Below are positions 47,873 through 57,695 of a stretch of DNA of 64,000 nucleotides, piece by piece. The notes under the pieces are model-generated. The model was not told the DNA's origin, searched no databases, and was given only the letters and a program-made list of their open reading frames with translations. This DNA is from Clostridia bacterium (GTDB taxonomy: Bacteria > Bacillota > Clostridia > Christensenellales > CAG-314). A program made the translations under genes and the position numbers. The DNA lies in the NCBI GenBank assembly GCA_900769665.1, contig CAAGHL010000041.1, positions 1 through 64,000 of the forward strand, in the 5' to 3' direction. Numbering within the stretch: the stretch's first letter is position 1; each line of letters opens with the position of its first letter.

Positions 47873-50278
47873 ATGAATAAACAAAGATTTGCGATTATTT
47901 TGGCAGTCGTATGCCTGTTGGCGGTGTGTTTTGCTCTTGTTGCATGCGACAACAGCGGACACGTCCACAAATTGGGCAAGTTCGAAGTGGACGAAAACGA
48001 GCATTGGCGCATATGCACCGAGTGCGGCGAAAAGGTGAGCGAGGCTCATACCTTCGGCGAAAAGGTTACCGTCAGCGAGCCTACCGAAAGCGACGTCGGC
48101 GTGGCAAAGCAAACTTGTACGGTGTGCGGATATACGGTATTTTCCTCTATTCCGTCGTTAAACCACAATCACGTATTTTCGGGTGAGTATCTTTTTGACG
48201 AAACGCAACATTGGCAGACGTGTTCCTGTGGCGAAAAGCAAACTGCAAACCACACTTTCGGCGAGTGGACGGAAACCAAAGCCGCTACGATTACGGAAGA
48301 AGGCGAGGAACGTCGCGATTGTACGGTGTGCGACTACTACGAAACTCGTAAAACGGACAAAATTCCGCATGAGCATGTTTTTGGCGACTACGAATACGAT
48401 GAGGTGAAGCATTGGCAGACGTGTTCTTGCGGCGAAAAACAAGAAGAAAATCACGCCTTCGGCGAGTGGACGGAAACCAAAGCCGCAACGACAACGGAAA
48501 AAGGCGAGGAACGTCGCCAATGCACGGTATGCGACTACTACGAAACTCGCGAAACGGATACCGTCGAACACGTGCATGCCTTTGACAGGTACGATTACGA
48601 CGAAAACGGACATTGGCAGGAGTGCGCTTGCGGCTACAAAAAGAAAGCCGACCACACTTTGGGCGAGTGGAAAGTTATTACCGCGGCAACAACGTCGGGG
48701 GAAGGCACAAAACGTCGCGAATGCGTGTGCGGTTACCATAAGGACGGCAAGATCCCTACGATTTTGTCACAGTCGGCAACCGTCAATTTTTATGCAATCA
48801 ACGACTTCCACGGTTCGGTGGACAAAATCGCACAAATCGGAAGTTATCTGAAAACGCAAAAGAAAAACAATCCCAATACCGTGCTGATTAACAGCGGCGA
48901 TATGTTCCAAGGTTCTATTCAATCCAACAGCAACTACGGCAAATTGCTTACCGAGTGTATGGACGAAATAGGTTTTTCCGCCATGACATACGGCAACCAT
49001 GAGTTTGACTGGGGCATAGACGTATTGAAAGACCTTTCCAAGTTTGGCAACACTCCGTTTTTGGGCGCAAATATTTACCATTGGGATCCCAATACTCGTC
49101 AATTCGGCACATTTGCCGACGAATTGGCAAAAGAATATGTCACCGTTACATTGCCTAACAAAGTGAAAGTGGGCATAATCGGCGTAATCGGAAAGGATCA
49201 AATTACATCCATCAATTCCAACCTTGTCGCAAACATCGGCTTTGTGCCGCCAATGGACGTTATACCTAATCTGTCGACAAAACTACGTGACGAGGAAGGT
49301 TGCCATGTAGTTGTTGTCAGTATTCATGCAAACGTTGAAACGTTGTCCGTCTATTCGGATATAGACCAATACGCCGACGCCGTGTTTTGTGCGCATTCTC
49401 ACCAAGTGGAGAAAGAGAACGTCAACGGTACGCCGTTTTTGCAAGGCGGTAGCTACGGCAAATATGTTTCCTACGTCACACTCGACGTGAGTAACAGCAA
49501 CGTTACACTCGGTAAGTACGGCAACACGAGTTTCCAATACAGTTGGACAAAGGACGCTGCCGTTACCGCAATAGTGGACAAGTACAACAAGCAAATCGAA
49601 GGACTTGCCGGTTTGGAATTAGCCACCGTTGACGGCGAGCTGGGCAAAACCGGCGAAATGCCCAATCTTGCGGCGCGTGCTATTGCCGAGTTTGCCGTAA
49701 GTCGCGGTCACGACGACATCGTGCTGGGCATGATAAACGTCGCTCGCAACTCGATATACGACGGTACGGTTACCTACTCCGACTTGTACGAGGCGTTGCC
49801 TTTCGACAACGTGGTGTACATTGCCGAAGTAACCGGCGCCAACCTCTACAACGTGGCAAACAGCAACTACATTTGGCGTGTTTCGGCAGGTAAAATATAC
49901 AACGACACCAAGCACGTGTACAAAGTTGCGGTAATAGATTACCTGTTGTTCCACCAAAACACTAACCGTGAGTACGACAGGTTTTACAGCGCGTTCGAAA
50001 AAGGACGAATGACGCCGATACCGCTTTACCGCGACGACGGCAGTGTGTACAACTACCGTGAAATCACACGTGACTTCATGACGGCGCAAGGAACGATAAA
50101 TGCCGAAGACTACAAACGCGGCGGAAATCCTCGCGTCGACCCGTCCTCGCTGACAAGCAACGTGACGTTCGGTTCCGCCAAAAGCATAAGCACAAATGCC
50201 GTGATAAACAATGTTTATGCCGTTAGCCCGAGCAGCAATATGACCTGTAAATATTACAAAAAATATATGGTAGTGTAA
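47873..50278 (+). CDS. UshA-like 5'-nucleotidase lipoprotein with Cys/His repeats
   Basis: 801 residues. Signal peptide with lipobox ALVAC (Cys25). Residues ~30-300 hold four repeats of HxHxFGxYxxDExxHWQxCxCGEK followed by FGEWTETKAATxTExGEERRxC and TVCDYYE (each in parts), a Cys/His-rich module of unknown role. Residues ~303-560 are a calcineurin-like phosphoesterase: NFYAINDFHGSV, INSGDMFQGS, YGNHEFDWG, VSIHAN and AHSHQVE give all metal ligands. Residues ~575-760 are the 5'-nucleotidase C-terminal domain with ALPFDNVVYIAEVTG. It would strip phosphate from extracellular nucleotides, anchored at the outer membrane face. Own promoter; first gene of the surface cluster. Confidence 0.9.
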   Translation: MNKQRFAIILAVVCLLAVCFALVACDNSGHVHKLGKFEVDENEHWRICTECGEKVSEAHTFGEKVTVSEPTESDVGVAKQTCTVCGYTVFSSIPSLNHNHVFSGEYLFDETQHWQTCSCGEKQTANHTFGEWTETKAATITEEGEERRDCTVCDYYETRKTDKIPHEHVFGDYEYDEVKHWQTCSCGEKQEENHAFGEWTETKAATTTEKGEERRQCTVCDYYETRETDTVEHVHAFDRYDYDENGHWQECACGYKKKADHTLGEWKVITAATTSGEGTKRRECVCGYHKDGKIPTILSQSATVNFYAINDFHGSVDKIAQIGSYLKTQKKNNPNTVLINSGDMFQGSIQSNSNYGKLLTECMDEIGFSAMTYGNHEFDWGIDVLKDLSKFGNTPFLGANIYHWDPNTRQFGTFADELAKEYVTVTLPNKVKVGIIGVIGKDQITSINSNLVANIGFVPPMDVIPNLSTKLRDEEGCHVVVVSIHANVETLSVYSDIDQYADAVFCAHSHQVEKENVNGTPFLQGGSYGKYVSYVTLDVSNSNVTLGKYGNTSFQYSWTKDAAVTAIVDKYNKQIEGLAGLELATVDGELGKTGEMPNLAARAIAEFAVSRGHDDIVLGMINVARNSIYDGTVTYSDLYEALPFDNVVYIAEVTGANLYNVANSNYIWRVSAGKIYNDTKHVYKVAVIDYLLFHQNTNREYDRFYSAFEKGRMTPIPLYRDDGSVYNYREITRDFMTAQGTINAEDYKRGGNPRVDPSSLTSNVTFGSAKSISTNAVINNVYAVSPSSNMTCKYYKKYMVV

Positions 50279-50316
50279 AAAAATTGTAAAATAATTTCTT
50301 TTTTTGCCGAATACTC

Positions 50317-50345
50317 TTGAAAGTGTCGACAAAGTATGCTATTAT
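50317..50345 (+). promoter_or_regulatory. Promoter of the RDD gene
   Basis: TTGAAA (50317-50322), 17-nt spacer, TATTAT (50340-50345); ~85-nt leader. Confidence 0.7.
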
Positions 50346-50433
50346 ACTACCAATAGAATACAAAAAAAGCGTATGTTGCGTGGTGTTTATCAGTAAAATT
50401 ATATTGATATTACCCGTTTACAACACTATTTAG

Positions 50434-51213
50434 ATGCGGAGGAACAGTAGCAAGTTGATTTACGATATACAAAAAGCAAGTCTCTTGAAGCGTTTTTCCG
50501 CTTTTTTGTTAGACATCATATTGTTGGTCATCGTTGCGACAGGCGTTGCCGCTCTTGTTTCGGTAATATCCGGTTACGACGGATACTACAATCAGGTGCA
50601 GGACGAGGTAACGCGCGTCAACAAAGCATATGGTGTAGACATTACTAAAAGCAAAGAGGAAGCCGAACGCGTATACGACGTTGCAACCTACGCTAAATAT
50701 TTAGACGCTTACGCCGAATTTCAGCAAAAAGCGGCAAAACCATACGGTATAATGATTTCGTTGTCTATTGTGATGGTTTCCGTGGGTTTGTTTGTGGCAT
50801 TTTTGGCGTTGGAGTTTGTTGTTCCGTTGTTTTTGAAAAACGGTCAAACCGTCGGGAAAAAAGTGTTCAAAATCGGCGTAATAATGAACGTGGGCGTGCG
50901 CGTTACCACCTTTGCGTTGTTTGTTCGGACGGTATTCGGTAAATATGTGGTGGAAACGATGTTGCCTGTTATGGGAGTGTTTCTCATCATGTTTAACGTT
51001 GCGCCGCTACTGGGCGTCATGCTTGTAGCAGGTATAGCCGTAGCGCAAATTACCTTGCTTATCGTCAACAAGAATCACTGTTTGCTGCATGATCTTGCGG
51101 CGGGTACCGTGGCGGTGGACTTGTCCACTCAAATGGTTTTCGACACTATGGACGACCTTGTCGATTACAAGACGAAGTTGCAGGCGGAACAAGCCGCCAA
51201 TAGTCCGTATTAA
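50434..51213 (+). CDS. RDD-family membrane protein
   Basis: 259 residues. The RDD signature is present: Arg and Asp in KRFSAFLLDIILLVIV (~19-35), then NGQTVGKKVFKIGV (~145) and the second Asp region HCLLHDLAAGTVAVD (~213-227). About four or five membrane helices with a ~65-residue extracytoplasmic loop after helix 1 (~50-105). RDD proteins have been linked to transport of small solutes or ions. GCGGAGGA precedes the start. Next gene is 29 nt downstream. Confidence 0.88.
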   Translation: MRRNSSKLIYDIQKASLLKRFSAFLLDIILLVIVATGVAALVSVISGYDGYYNQVQDEVTRVNKAYGVDITKSKEEAERVYDVATYAKYLDAYAEFQQKAAKPYGIMISLSIVMVSVGLFVAFLALEFVVPLFLKNGQTVGKKVFKIGVIMNVGVRVTTFALFVRTVFGKYVVETMLPVMGVFLIMFNVAPLLGVMLVAGIAVAQITLLIVNKNHCLLHDLAAGTVAVDLSTQMVFDTMDDLVDYKTKLQAEQAANSPY

Positions 51214-51242
51214 AGTACTACAACCCAATAGGGGAGGAAAAA

Positions 51243-51662
51243 ATGTTTAACAAAATCAGTAAGCGAATTACCTACTATCTCGGAGGTCTTGCCATTATTT
51301 TGGCAGGTTTGTTGTATTTGATAATGACGGATTTGACTTTCGGCAACACTTCCGTTTGGCTTTTAAGCGTAGCTGTTTGCGCTTTCGGTGGCGGCATTTG
51401 TATGTTGCTCAGTGCCAACTTTAAGGAAAAAGTTGTTCCCTACTACATACTGAAAAGTATCTCCGTTGTAGCAGGAGCTTTGCTTGCGGTGGTTATATTT
51501 TTATCAAGAGGCTTTGAACCCTTCACTACATTGTCGGCGGCGGTCCTTTCAAAAGCGACGTTGACAGTTACATTGACGGGCATTTTAGCAATTGTCGGTA
51601 GCGTGGCGTGTTTTGCCGACACATTACTTAATTTGTTTCTTACGTCAAAGGAAGAGGAGTAA
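51243..51662 (+). CDS. Four-helix membrane protein, unknown
   Basis: 139 residues, four clear hydrophobic helices (~11-30, 37-56, 68-87, 106-130) with short charged loops. No motif recognised. Ribosome site GGGGAGG. Co-transcribed with the RDD gene and ended by a terminator. Possibly a partner of the RDD protein. Confidence 0.65.
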   Translation: MFNKISKRITYYLGGLAIILAGLLYLIMTDLTFGNTSVWLLSVAVCAFGGGICMLLSANFKEKVVPYYILKSISVVAGALLAVVIFLSRGFEPFTTLSAAVLSKATLTVTLTGILAIVGSVACFADTLLNLFLTSKEEE

Positions 51663-51670
51663 GCCTGTCG

Positions 51671-51699
51671 AAGTCAAAGGCTTACTTTGGCTTCTTTTG
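51671..51699 (+). terminator. Intrinsic terminator
   Basis: GAAGTCAAAG (51671-51680) pairs with CTTTGGCTTC (51686-51695), one G-T pair, followed by TTTT. Confidence 0.75.
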
Positions 51700-51773
51700 T
51701 TGTGGTTATTTTTTTGTCGCGCAATCAGTGCGACGTTTGTTTGAGAAAAATTAAAAGGAAGGAACAGTATCTT

Positions 51774-52880
51774 ATGAAAGTAGTTTTGAAGGATTTGACG
51801 AAAATCTTTGAAAGCAGACACGAGAAGGGGAAGGAAGTAATTGCAGTCAACAAGTTTAACTTCGAAATTCCCGACGGAAAGCTAATCGGCTTGTTGGGAC
51901 CTTCCGGCTGCGGTAAGTCTACTACACTCTACATGATTTGCGGTTTGCAAAAACCCACAAGCGGACAAATTTTCTTCGGCGACGAAGACGTAACCGAACT
52001 TACACCGGAAAATCGCGGCGTCGGTTTGGTATTCCAAAACTATGCATTGTATCCGCACATGACCGTCAAACAAAACATCATGTTCCCTCTGGAAAACTTG
52101 AAGGGCGCGGACAAATTGAAGAAGTCCGAGATGTTGGAACGCGCTTACCACGTGGCAAAGCTCGTCCAAATCGACGAACTTATGGACCGCAAACCGCACG
52201 AACTCTCAGGCGGACAACAACAACGTGTGGCAATCGCGCGCGCACTTGTCAAGATGCCTCGTGTACTGTTGCTTGACGAGCCGCTCAGCAACCTCGACGC
52301 ACGTCTTCGTTTGCAAACTCGTGAGGAAATCAAGCGTATTCAACGCGAAACGGGTATCACGACGGTATTCGTAACCCACGACCAAGAGGAAGCAATGAGT
52401 ATTTCCGACCAAATCGTGGTTATGAAGTTAGGTGTAGTGCAACAAATCGGCGCACCGCAAGACGTGTACGACAACCCCATCAACCTGTTTGTCGCAAAAT
52501 TCCTCGGCACGCCGCCGATCAACGTTTTCCACGGCGAAGTGAAGGGCGGCAAGCTGTTTATCGGTGAAGACAAAGTGTTGGACGTTCCCGGTATCGACGA
52601 CCGCGAGGTTTACGTCGGTATCCGTCCCGAAGGTTTCGTTTATGCCCCCGAAAAAGGCGCGCTTACCTGCCAACTCCGCAATGTGGAAGTTATGGGACGC
52701 GACGTCAGTATCGTTTCTACAAACGAAGCGTCGGAAAATCCCATTATTCGCGCTATCGTCGATGCCGACAACAAGGTGGACGTAACGCAAACGGCGGTTC
52801 GTTTCAATTTGAAACCGCACAAGGTGTTTGTGTTCGACAAGGAAACGGAAGCAAGACTGTACTTTAACAACGAGAGGTAA
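51774..52880 (+). CDS. ABC transporter ATPase, MalK/UgpC type
   Basis: 368 residues from ATG at 51774 with AAGGAAGGA upstream. The longer frame from 51687 runs through the terminator and is discarded. Walker A GPSGCGKST, signature LSGGQQQR, Walker B LLLDEPLSNLD and switch His VTHDQEE are all present. A C-terminal OB/TOBE regulatory domain (~245-368) is typical of CUT1 importers. It powers the two permeases encoded next. An N-terminal insertion (SRHEKGKEVIAVNKF) is slightly longer than in MalK. Confidence 0.96.
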   Translation: MKVVLKDLTKIFESRHEKGKEVIAVNKFNFEIPDGKLIGLLGPSGCGKSTTLYMICGLQKPTSGQIFFGDEDVTELTPENRGVGLVFQNYALYPHMTVKQNIMFPLENLKGADKLKKSEMLERAYHVAKLVQIDELMDRKPHELSGGQQQRVAIARALVKMPRVLLLDEPLSNLDARLRLQTREEIKRIQRETGITTVFVTHDQEEAMSISDQIVVMKLGVVQQIGAPQDVYDNPINLFVAKFLGTPPINVFHGEVKGGKLFIGEDKVLDVPGIDDREVYVGIRPEGFVYAPEKGALTCQLRNVEVMGRDVSIVSTNEASENPIIRAIVDADNKVDVTQTAVRFNLKPHKVFVFDKETEARLYFNNER

Positions 52881-52885
52881 TACAA

Positions 52886-54478
52886 ATGGTAGACAGTAAA
52901 CATCAATGGAAAGCATGGCTGTATCTTGCGCCTGCCATCATCTTGCTGTTGTTGTTCACCGTTTGGCCCATTGTCAACACGTTGATCATGGCGTTCTCGG
53001 ACGGGTACAGCATGATGAAAAACCAGCGCACGGTAAAGGTCAATACCAGCGTTACGGTATACGGAAACATCGCCAACTACAGTGGCGGCGTTGCCGACCT
53101 TGTCGACGGTAGATTTTGCTACGAAGAAGGCATTGAGCAAAATGATGACGACCTCATCCAATCTATCTTGGACGCATATACGATTTCTGAACCCGTGGCT
53201 TTTCGCGGAGTCGTAGTGCAAGCTTATGGCGTCGGCGCTCCCAAGGAAACTAATGGCAAATGGACCTTTGCGTTGGAAGTTACCGACAGTGAAGGCAACG
53301 AGCTTTATTTGAGATGTAAAGATATTTCTCTGATGACCTACGAGTTTGGCATTTCGGGCAACAGCAGAATTTATTTGACGGGTAAAGTTACCAAAAACGG
53401 CGACAGTTACGTAATGAAGGACGCAGTGTATGTTGCGGACATCAACACGACTACGGGCAAACGTAGCGCAATTGTTGCGGCTCAAGACGAAATGATGGCA
53501 AAGGTAACTGCGCTTGCCGACGGCGAAACGTCCGAACAAGTTACTCTTGCAACCGACGTCAGCAGTATTGACAAAATCGTCGATCGTTCCAAGGTGAATA
53601 TCACCGTTGAAGCAAGCGACACCGACTCGCAAAGTGTGTTTATCGAATGTCCGAGTATGTCGGCAAAGGAACGTGGCGGAGCCAAAATCGGCGGTTTCTT
53701 TGTAGGTATCAACAACTTTAAGGAAGTTTTGAACTACGCCAAGTTCGGTCAATGTTTGGCAAATACGCTGATACTTACCGTACTTACGGTTCCCCTCAGC
53801 ACATTCCTTGCATTACTTATCGCAGTGTGTCTAAATGCTATCAAACCGCTACAAAAAGTGTTGCAAACAATCTTCTTCCTGCCTTACGTTACCAACAGTA
53901 TTGCAATCGGCATGGTGTTTGCGACAATGTTTAACATGGTCGGTTACATGGGTGAAGGCTCAACGCCTGCGACGATAGGTATTATCAACAACATTATCGA
54001 AGCCTTTGGCGGTACGCGTATCAACTGGATTAACCAAGGTTCCAGCTACGCAGCCAACCTTGCCGTAATGGTAATTTACATTGTGTGGAACGCGCTGCCG
54101 TTTAAGATACTGATTTTGCTTGGCGGACTTCAAAGCGTCAACAAGCAGTACTACGACGCAGCCAAAGTAGACGGCACAAGTCGTGCGCGTACATTCTGGC
54201 GTATTACGGTGCCCCTTTTGTCACCGATGATTGCCTATGTCGTAATTACGGGCTTTATCGGCGGTTTCAAGGAGTACAGCAGTATCGTCGGTATCTTCGG
54301 TGCGGACATGGGACCTGCGGGTAAAGACACCATGAATACAATGGTCGGTTTCATCTATCGCGCAATTCAGGACGACGTGCAAGGCAAAGCCAGCGCGGCG
54401 GCACTGATATTGTTTGTGATTATTCTTGCGGTTACGCTGGTAAATCTGTACGTCAGCCGCAAAAAGGTACACTATTAA
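52886..54478 (+). CDS. ABC permease 1 (MalF-type) with large extracytoplasmic domain
   Basis: 530 residues, much longer than the usual ~300. Helix 1 is at ~9-33 (WLYLAPAIILLLLFTVWPIV). An inserted domain of ~230 residues (~40-275) follows, then five or more helices. The ABC-coupling EAA loop is AAKVDGTSRARTFWRITVPL near 430. The insertion contains a beta pattern typical of an OB fold: FRGVVVQAYG, WTFALEVTDSEGNELYLRC, IYLTGKVTKNGDSYVMKDAVY. MalF of Escherichia coli also has a large loop, but here the fold looks different. Five nt after the ATPase gene; same operon. Confidence 0.93.
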   Translation: MVDSKHQWKAWLYLAPAIILLLLFTVWPIVNTLIMAFSDGYSMMKNQRTVKVNTSVTVYGNIANYSGGVADLVDGRFCYEEGIEQNDDDLIQSILDAYTISEPVAFRGVVVQAYGVGAPKETNGKWTFALEVTDSEGNELYLRCKDISLMTYEFGISGNSRIYLTGKVTKNGDSYVMKDAVYVADINTTTGKRSAIVAAQDEMMAKVTALADGETSEQVTLATDVSSIDKIVDRSKVNITVEASDTDSQSVFIECPSMSAKERGGAKIGGFFVGINNFKEVLNYAKFGQCLANTLILTVLTVPLSTFLALLIAVCLNAIKPLQKVLQTIFFLPYVTNSIAIGMVFATMFNMVGYMGEGSTPATIGIINNIIEAFGGTRINWINQGSSYAANLAVMVIYIVWNALPFKILILLGGLQSVNKQYYDAAKVDGTSRARTFWRITVPLLSPMIAYVVITGFIGGFKEYSSIVGIFGADMGPAGKDTMNTMVGFIYRAIQDDVQGKASAAALILFVIILAVTLVNLYVSRKKVHY

Positions 54479-54494
54479 AAGGAGGCAGTATACA

Positions 54495-55505
54495 ATGGAA
54501 GACAACAAAAATCTTGTCCAAGGTACGGACGTTGAAGTAGACGTCGTAGTGGATGCTGCCACCGAGGAGCCCACAGTCGACAGTACTCAAACCGCTGCGG
54601 ATTCCGTTGTACCCAACGACGCAAACACAATGAAGGAACGCGACATGGCAAAAGTCACCTCCCGTCAAAAGGTGGCGAAAGTATTGGTGCAAATCGCATT
54701 GTATTTGTTCCTCGGATTGATGGCTCTCATCGTATTGTTCCCCTTCTACTGGATGATCATTTCGTCTTTGAAGGACATCGAGGAATACGTCCTTGCCGTG
54801 CCCACAATGTTCCCTAAGGAATTCCACTTTGAAAACTACGTAAAAGCGTTCAATACCGCAAATCTCGGCACTTTGTTCCTCAACACGCTGTATGTCGGTA
54901 TCGTATCAACCGTGTTGTCGCTTGTAATCACCGTTTTGTCGGCGTTTGCGTTTGCGCGGTTGGAGTTTAAGGGCAAAAACATCTTGTTTGCGGCACTGCT
55001 TGCAACCATGATGATCCCGGGCGAATTGTTTACTATTACCAACTACGTAACAGTCAGCAAATTCGGTTGGACGGAAACCTACACCGTACTTATCGTGCCG
55101 TTCCTCGTCAGCGTATTTTACATCTATTTGCTTCGTCAAAATTTCCTTCAAATTCCCGACGAACTGTACTACGCAGCCAAGGTAGACGGTACAAGCGACC
55201 TCAAATATTTGTGGCGCATAATGATCCCTCTTGCATTGCCTACGCTTATTTCCATTACCATCCTCAAAATGATGGGCGCATGGAACAGCTACATGTGGCC
55301 GTTACTCGTTGCAAACGATGCGGCGCACAAACTCATTACCAACGGTTTGCGTAACGCCTTCTCCGTCGATCCGACAATAGGCTACGTCAACTATCCGCAA
55401 CAAATGGCGGCAGTCGCAATCGTCAGTGCGCCGTTGTTCCTCGTGTTTATTTTCCTTCGTAAGTACATTATGAAGGGCGTAAGCCGTAGCGGTATCAAAG
55501 GTTAA
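54495..55505 (+). CDS. ABC permease 2 (MalG-type)
   Basis: 336 residues. A ~50-residue acidic cytoplasmic N-terminus rich in Asp/Val/Thr precedes six helices, unusual for MalG relatives. The EAA loop AAKVDGTSDLKYLWRIMIPLA (in two parts, ~222-242) contacts the ATPase. AAGGAGG lies 8-14 nt before the ATG. Forms a heterodimer with permease 1. Confidence 0.94.
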   Translation: MEDNKNLVQGTDVEVDVVVDAATEEPTVDSTQTAADSVVPNDANTMKERDMAKVTSRQKVAKVLVQIALYLFLGLMALIVLFPFYWMIISSLKDIEEYVLAVPTMFPKEFHFENYVKAFNTANLGTLFLNTLYVGIVSTVLSLVITVLSAFAFARLEFKGKNILFAALLATMMIPGELFTITNYVTVSKFGWTETYTVLIVPFLVSVFYIYLLRQNFLQIPDELYYAAKVDGTSDLKYLWRIMIPLALPTLISITILKMMGAWNSYMWPLLVANDAAHKLITNGLRNAFSVDPTIGYVNYPQQMAAVAIVSAPLFLVFIFLRKYIMKGVSRSGIKG

Positions 55506-55514
55506 TATTTGCCT

Positions 55515-55547
55515 AAGGACAGCCAAGCTCGTGTTTTGACTGTCCTT
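55515..55547 (+). promoter_or_regulatory. Hairpin between permease and binding-protein genes
   Basis: AAGGACAG (55515-55522) pairs with CTGTCCTT (55540-55547), inner CAA/TTG pairs; no T-tract. Probably protects or attenuates mRNA so that the binding protein is made in a different amount from the permeases. Confidence 0.6.
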
Positions 55548-55668
55548 GCGGTCGCTAATGCGATTTGTCGCTTGCCGTACAGCAATGCGGCGTCGACAAA
55601 ATTGCAATCAATTTCGGTTCAAATGAAAAATTTGAAAATAAAAAAAATTTTAATTTTGGAGGAATTCT

Positions 55669-57642
55669 ATGAAAAAAGTCATTGCAGTGATGTTGCTTAT
55701 TGCTATGTCTCTGAGTGTTCTTTTGACAACCGTCGCTTGTAATACTGCTTGCGAACACGAGTGGGACAATCACGGTATTTGTACTAAATGCGGAGCTTCC
55801 GATCAAACAAAGTGCACTTCGCACGAATACAACGATCGCGGCATTTGTAAATGGTGCGGAGCTAAAGATCCCAATTTTGTCTGCAAAAATCACCAATGGA
55901 ACTCCGAGGGTATTTGCAAAATTTGCGGTAAAGTCAAGCACGACCACGAATACAACAATCACGGCGAGTGCATCAACAAGAAGGGCGAATGCGACATGCC
56001 GAACGATCCCACAAAGTGCACCGACCACGAGTATGTAGACGGCGTTTGCAAGTATTGCGGCAAAAAGGAAGACCACGTACACAAATTCGACAATCACGGT
56101 GTTTGCGATTGTGGCCTTAAAGATCCGTCCAAGTGCGTAGATCACGTATGGAATCTTTACGGAAACTGCGAGTACTGCGGTAAACACAATCCCGACTTCG
56201 TTTGTACAAATCACGTTTACGAAAACGGAAAGTGCAAGTACTGCGGTGAGGTCGAAATCGTAGACCGTACAATCAGCAAGCAAGTAGAAATCAAGTTCTA
56301 CAGCACGATGGGCCAAAACTTGTCGCCTACTTTTACCACTTATCTTGAGAAATTCAACACGTTGTATCCCAACATCAAGGTAACGCACGACAGCACAATC
56401 GGCGGATACGACGATGTTCGCGACAAGATCAAGACGGAAATTACAACAGGCGCACAACCTAACGTTGCTTATTGCTATCCCGACCACGTTGCCGCATACA
56501 ACACTGCAGGCGTAGTGGCTACATTGGACAGCTACATCAACAGTAAAGACTACGTAGTTCTTCCCGACGGAACCAAGGAAAACATTGGTTTGTCCAAGGC
56601 ACAAATTGCCGACTTCATCCCCGGCTACTACAGCGAAGGTCAACAATTCGGTAGCAGCAAGATGTACACGTTGCCGTTCAGTAAGTCCACCGAAGTACTG
56701 TACTACAACGCGACATTCTTTAAGGATAACAATATCCCCGTTCCTACACACTGGTGGTGTACCGAGGAAGCTTGCGGCAACTGCAACACAAGCAGTATGG
56801 AAGCCGTCTGCAAAAAAATTAAGGAACTCGACGGAGCAAGCGTGCCTCTCGGCTACGACAGTGAAGCTAACTGGTTCATCACCATGTGCGAACAGTTGAA
56901 GAGCCCCTACACAGCCGCTCGCGGACAAAAGTACAAGTTCAACAACAGCACAAACCGTGATTTCGTAACGCGTTTCAACGGTTGGTATCAAAACGGTTGG
57001 GTAACCACTCAAAAGCTTTACGGCGCATATACTTCGGCATTGTTTATCGCTACATCGGGACAAAAGAGCTACATGAGTATCGGTTCTTCCGCAGGTGCAA
57101 CTCACCAACGTCCCGCAGTCGTTACTACTCCCGAAGGTACGGAGTCTTACCCGTTTGACGTAGGCATTACGTCCATTCCCCAACAAGACGCATCTAACAA
57201 AAAGGTTATTTCGCAAGGCCCCAGCCTTTGCATGTTCAGTAACGACGACAAGGATGTAGAACTTGCAACTTGGTTGTTTGTCAAGTACTTTACCACAAAC
57301 GTAGAGTTCCAAGCCGCATTCTCCATGAAGTCCGGCTACACGCCCGTGTTGCAATCGGTGCGTAACCCCGAACTTGCAAAAGACAACAAAGTAATAGCTA
57401 AATATATCAGCTTCCTCAACGGTGCCAACGGCGGTGACAACATTGCCGCACTCAGCACCAAGGTATGCTTGGACCAAGCCGATTACTACTACACAAGTCC
57501 CGCATTCAACGGTTCTTCCGTTGCTCGTGACGAAGTAGGTAAACTTATTGCTCAATGCTTGCCGATGACCGGTGCCAACCTTGCCGACCAAATCAGCGCG
57601 GCATTTGCGGCAGCCATTGCGGAATGTGAATCTCGCGGATAA
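55669..57642 (+). CDS. ABC solute-binding lipoprotein with eight Cys/His repeats
   Basis: 657 residues, about 200 longer than normal. Lipobox TTVAC (Cys24). Residues ~27-200 carry eight short repeats of the form CxxHxxxxxGxCxxCG (for example CTSHEYNDRGICKWCG and CTDHEYVDGVCKYCG). From ~205 a family-1 (SBP_bac_8-like) binding domain follows: EIKFYSTMGQNLSPTF, GAQPNVAYCYPDHVAAYN, LPFSKSTEVLYYNATFF, SGYTPVLQSVRN. The partner of the ABC permeases upstream. Substrate is not evident; CUT1 proteins usually bind oligosaccharides, glycerol phosphates or polyols. GGAGG 6-10 nt before ATG. Confidence 0.92.
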   Translation: MKKVIAVMLLIAMSLSVLLTTVACNTACEHEWDNHGICTKCGASDQTKCTSHEYNDRGICKWCGAKDPNFVCKNHQWNSEGICKICGKVKHDHEYNNHGECINKKGECDMPNDPTKCTDHEYVDGVCKYCGKKEDHVHKFDNHGVCDCGLKDPSKCVDHVWNLYGNCEYCGKHNPDFVCTNHVYENGKCKYCGEVEIVDRTISKQVEIKFYSTMGQNLSPTFTTYLEKFNTLYPNIKVTHDSTIGGYDDVRDKIKTEITTGAQPNVAYCYPDHVAAYNTAGVVATLDSYINSKDYVVLPDGTKENIGLSKAQIADFIPGYYSEGQQFGSSKMYTLPFSKSTEVLYYNATFFKDNNIPVPTHWWCTEEACGNCNTSSMEAVCKKIKELDGASVPLGYDSEANWFITMCEQLKSPYTAARGQKYKFNNSTNRDFVTRFNGWYQNGWVTTQKLYGAYTSALFIATSGQKSYMSIGSSAGATHQRPAVVTTPEGTESYPFDVGITSIPQQDASNKKVISQGPSLCMFSNDDKDVELATWLFVKYFTTNVEFQAAFSMKSGYTPVLQSVRNPELAKDNKVIAKYISFLNGANGGDNIAALSTKVCLDQADYYYTSPAFNGSSVARDEVGKLIAQCLPMTGANLADQISAAFAAAIAECESRG

Positions 57643-57695
57643 TCGTTAGGTAAAAACATCGTTTATCTCAAAGATTACTGTTACAGGACGAAAAA

